From Planctomycetota bacterium (GTDB lineage Bacteria; Planctomycetota; Planctomycetia; Planctomycetales; Planctomycetaceae): a stretch of 15,362 bases of DNA. The notes under the pieces were generated by a model. That model worked only from the letters and a program-made list of their open reading frames with translations. It had not been told where the DNA came from and did not search any database. The position numbers and the translations under genes were made by a program. Of this stretch, positions 13,564 through 15,362 are shown in pieces (position 1 is the first letter of the stretch; each line of letters starts with the position of its first letter). Location of the stretch: NCBI GenBank assembly GCA_013151585.1, contig JAADHY010000480.1, positions 1 through 15,362 on the forward strand, read 5' to 3'.

Positions 13564-14865
13564 ATGAGCGGCATCCTTCCTATCTCACGACGAACGTTCT
13601 TGGCGGCGGGAGCGACGGTGTGTCTGTCGCGGTCGGTGATTGCGGGCGGGCAAAAGTCGCTTGGCGATCCCTGCGGCAGCCAACCATGGCGAGTCGGGAC
13701 CGGACGGCGGGACATCACGCCACCGCTGGAAGTGGGCATCTTGATGTCCTCCGGCCGCCAAGCCTGGGCTCCTTTTGAAGGCGTGCGGTTCCCTCTGTAC
13801 GCGACTGCCCTCGTGATCGACAACGGCCGCACCCGCGTGGCTCTGGTGGCCTTGGATTTGTTGGGACTGGCTGGCGAGGCCGTCGGGGGGATGGATCAAT
13901 TCAAGAGACGCGTGTCGCAGTCAACCGGAGGTACTGTCGCTGCGGAGCGGATTGTCCTGGCCTCGAGTCACACGCACTCCGGGCCTGAGTCGCTCGCGCT
14001 GACCGACTTGTACCGCACCAAACCCTTCCAGGACTGGGTGGACATACTGGCTCGTCGTATCGGCGAGGCGGTACACGACGCAGGCCGATCGCTGCAGACC
14101 TGTCGCCTCGCGGTGGGGACTGTGCGGGGGCAAGGGCTGTGTGTGAATCGGCGACTGAGGCTCGAGCCGGGACCGACGGACGAGCAAATCCGTGTGGTGG
14201 CGTTTCTGGATCGATCGGGGCGCCCTGCGGCCATTCTGGTCAACGCGACCGCTCACCCCGTTTACGAAATGTGCATCAAGCAGGTCTCGCCGGATTATCC
14301 CGGCGAACTGGTGCGTCTGCTGGAAAGCCGGCACCCGCAGACCACGGCGCTGTTCCTGCAAGGAGCATGCGGCAACATCAACCCGCCCCGGGTCTCAACG
14401 GGCGCAACGGACTCCCAACACCACGCCCGGCAGCTAGCCGACCGGGTGGACCATGCTCTGGGGAAGCTGCGCCCGGTTCGGGGTTGCGAGCTTGCAATCC
14501 GTTGGGACCGCGCAAAGTTGCCGGCCCGCGATCCGGCGGGAAAGCGGCAGGCAGAGCCGCTCCTGGCGACGGTGGGCGCCCTGCGTCTGGGCGACGCTGC
14601 GATGGTCTTCCTGCCGGGCGAGCCTTTCGTCGAGCTCGGATTGCGAATCCAAGCCGAATCGCCCTTCGATTTCACAGCGATCGTCGGATACGCAGAAGGC
14701 TACATCGGCTACGTTCCAACGGATCGGGCGTTTCAAAAAGGCGGCTACGAATGCGGCCCCGGCCGCTGGTCTCGCACCGCCACCGGCAGCGAATCGCTGG
14801 TCGTCCAGACGGCGCTGACGCTGCTGAAGTCGCTGAAAAAGCGATCATCGCCGCCGTCGCTCTAG
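13564..14865 (+). CDS. Tat-exported short neutral/alkaline ceramidase-family protein lacking the catalytic serine
   Basis: This 433-residue protein is related to the N-terminal domain of neutral/alkaline non-lysosomal ceramidases, zinc amidases that split ceramide into sphingoid base and fatty acid. A Tat signal (SRRTFLAAGA, 8-17) starts it. Family motifs are SSHTHSGP (134-141), NATAHPVY (227-234), SPDYPGELVRLL (242-253), LFLQGACGNINP (263-274), LPGEPF (350-355) and GYAEGYIGYVPT (375-386). The zinc ligands appear kept: a His of HTH (136/138), His231, Glu353 and Tyr395. The segment equivalent to the GD-x-SPN of true ceramidases reads GNINP, so the nucleophilic serine is replaced by Asn273. The C-terminal domain of the roughly 650-700-residue enzymes is also absent. 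The substrate is therefore unknown. The start has GGAGGAGAACGGG just upstream. Confidence 0.82.
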   Translation: MSGILPISRRTFLAAGATVCLSRSVIAGGQKSLGDPCGSQPWRVGTGRRDITPPLEVGILMSSGRQAWAPFEGVRFPLYATALVIDNGRTRVALVALDLLGLAGEAVGGMDQFKRRVSQSTGGTVAAERIVLASSHTHSGPESLALTDLYRTKPFQDWVDILARRIGEAVHDAGRSLQTCRLAVGTVRGQGLCVNRRLRLEPGPTDEQIRVVAFLDRSGRPAAILVNATAHPVYEMCIKQVSPDYPGELVRLLESRHPQTTALFLQGACGNINPPRVSTGATDSQHHARQLADRVDHALGKLRPVRGCELAIRWDRAKLPARDPAGKRQAEPLLATVGALRLGDAAMVFLPGEPFVELGLRIQAESPFDFTAIVGYAEGYIGYVPTDRAFQKGGYECGPGRWSRTATGSESLVVQTALTLLKSLKKRSSPPSL

Positions 14866-15007
14866 AAGTCCCTTCGTCGAGGCGTCGTCCAGGAACGGGC
14901 CCGCGAAAAGATGGCTGCCAGCCGCAAACGAGCGGGTAGGGTTTGCCCTCGAGCGAATATGACCCGCGGCGAAGACTCGATCGAGGAGTCCGGTGGGGCC
15001 CGGTCAG

Positions 15008-15036
15008 GCGGAACAGCCCGGGGCAGGCTTGTCCGC
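15008..15036 (+). other. Imperfect hairpin in the 3' region of the ceramidase-like gene
   Basis: GCGGA/TCCGC and AGCC/GGCT pair around a 7-base loop with a two-by-two internal mismatch. Only a short pyrimidine run (TCCTTCT) follows. It may be a weak terminator. Confidence 0.3.
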
Positions 15037-15074
15037 TCCTTCTGGAAAAATCAAAAAATTTCAACTTGCGCGAA

Positions 15075-15099
15075 GAAACCGGTCCCGGCGGCATCTAAT
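15075..15099 (+). promoter_or_regulatory. ECF sigma-type promoter candidate
   Basis: GAAACC (15075-15080) and TCTAAT (15094-15099) resemble the GAAC-type -35 and TCTRA-type -10 of ECF sigma factor promoters. An A-rich tract at 15044-15060 (GGAAAAATCAAAAAATT) precedes them, as in many such promoters. The 13-base spacer is shorter than the usual 15-17, which lowers confidence. A start point would be near 15107. Confidence 0.35.
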
Positions 15100-15253
15100 G
15101 GTATGGAGGCACGAAGTCGACGGCAGTGGTGGCTGTTGGTCACTTCGAGGCAAGGGTTTGGGAGACGCCGCGTGCGAAGGTGTGCGCGGCGAGGTAGGTC
15201 GGCGTGGCGGTCCTAGTATATATGGATTCGCCCCCCAGATGTCCCCTGGACGG

Positions 15254-15289
15254 AGGCGTCTCGGTTTACCGGGACGCCTTTTTTCTTTT
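15254..15289 (+). terminator. Strong rho-independent terminator
   Basis: Eleven-base arms AGGCGTCTCGG and CCGGGACGCCT (one G-T pair) enclose the tetraloop TTTA and are followed directly by TTTTTTCTTTT. It is the only classical intrinsic terminator in the window and works on the plus strand. It ends either the ceramidase-like transcript, about 390 bases after its stop, or a separate short RNA. Confidence 0.88.
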
Positions 15290-15362
15290 CGACCGACGAG
15301 TCGCTCGCCCCGAGCACACCAGCGGGCGTTGCCGAAACATCTCTCGGGCAACTTGAGCCGCA

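Larger units (their letters stand above)
14866..15362. other. Non-coding right end
   Basis: No supported coding sequence is visible in the last 497 bases. A 37-codon frame from an ATG at 15103 is Arg-rich and lacks a ribosome binding site. The region instead holds a hairpin, an A-rich tract with an ECF-type promoter candidate, and a strong intrinsic terminator, listed separately. Confidence 0.5.

Noticed and set aside
15103..15216. 37-codon Arg-rich frame after the ECF-type promoter candidate
   Set aside because: No ribosome binding site, extreme Arg content typical of chance frames in GC-rich DNA, and no recognisable similarity.
15211..15223. TAGTATATAT as a -10 element
   Set aside because: No -35-like hexamer occurs at a suitable distance, and it lies only about 35 bases before a terminator.

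Overview
The window is GC-rich (roughly 60% by eye), densely coding, and reads like a chromosomal segment of a planctomycete. The indications are twin-arginine-exported glycoside hydrolases, an FG-GAP/VCBS propeller protein and a compact ceramidase-like protein beside a Flp/Tad pilus locus. A Pirellulales or Thermoguttaceae-like host is a guess from gene style, not something the sequence proves. No mobile element, CRISPR array, tRNA or rRNA was seen.

Left half (340-6299, minus strand): the front part of a Flp/Tad (widespread colonisation island) pilus operon. In transcription order it holds the Flp pilin (6123-6299), a 38-residue membrane peptide (5784-5900), the prepilin peptidase CpaA/TadV (5022-5585), CpaB/RcpC (3661-4665), the secretin CpaC/RcpA (1558-3510) and the localisation ATPase-like CpaE/TadZ (340-1539). 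The motor ATPase and platform proteins (CpaF/TadA, TadB, TadC) are not present and would be expected beyond the left edge. Two perfect 10-bp hairpins after the pilin gene probably let the pilin be made in excess over the assembly proteins.

Middle (6300-7012): a roughly 700-bp hairpin-rich intergenic region between the divergent pilus and glycosidase units, with a good sigma70-type promoter facing right.

Right half (7013-14865): a secreted-hydrolase cluster. It has a Tat-exported GH29-type protein (7013-8431), a very large Tat-exported GH116 protein with an extra module inserted in its N-terminal domain (8576-11794), a seven-bladed VCBS propeller protein on the minus strand with its own promoter (12000-13166), and a short Tat-exported protein of the neutral/alkaline ceramidase family that lacks the catalytic serine (13564-14865). 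GH29, GH116 and ceramidase families together suggest work on a fucosylated or glucosylated glycolipid or similar glycoconjugate outside the cytoplasm, but this is inference. A 25-codon sequence after the GH116 gene resembles its C-terminus and may be the remains of a tandem copy.

Right end (14866-15362): no gene. It holds an ECF-type promoter candidate behind an A-rich tract and, about 150 nt further on, a strong intrinsic terminator. Together they could define a short RNA.
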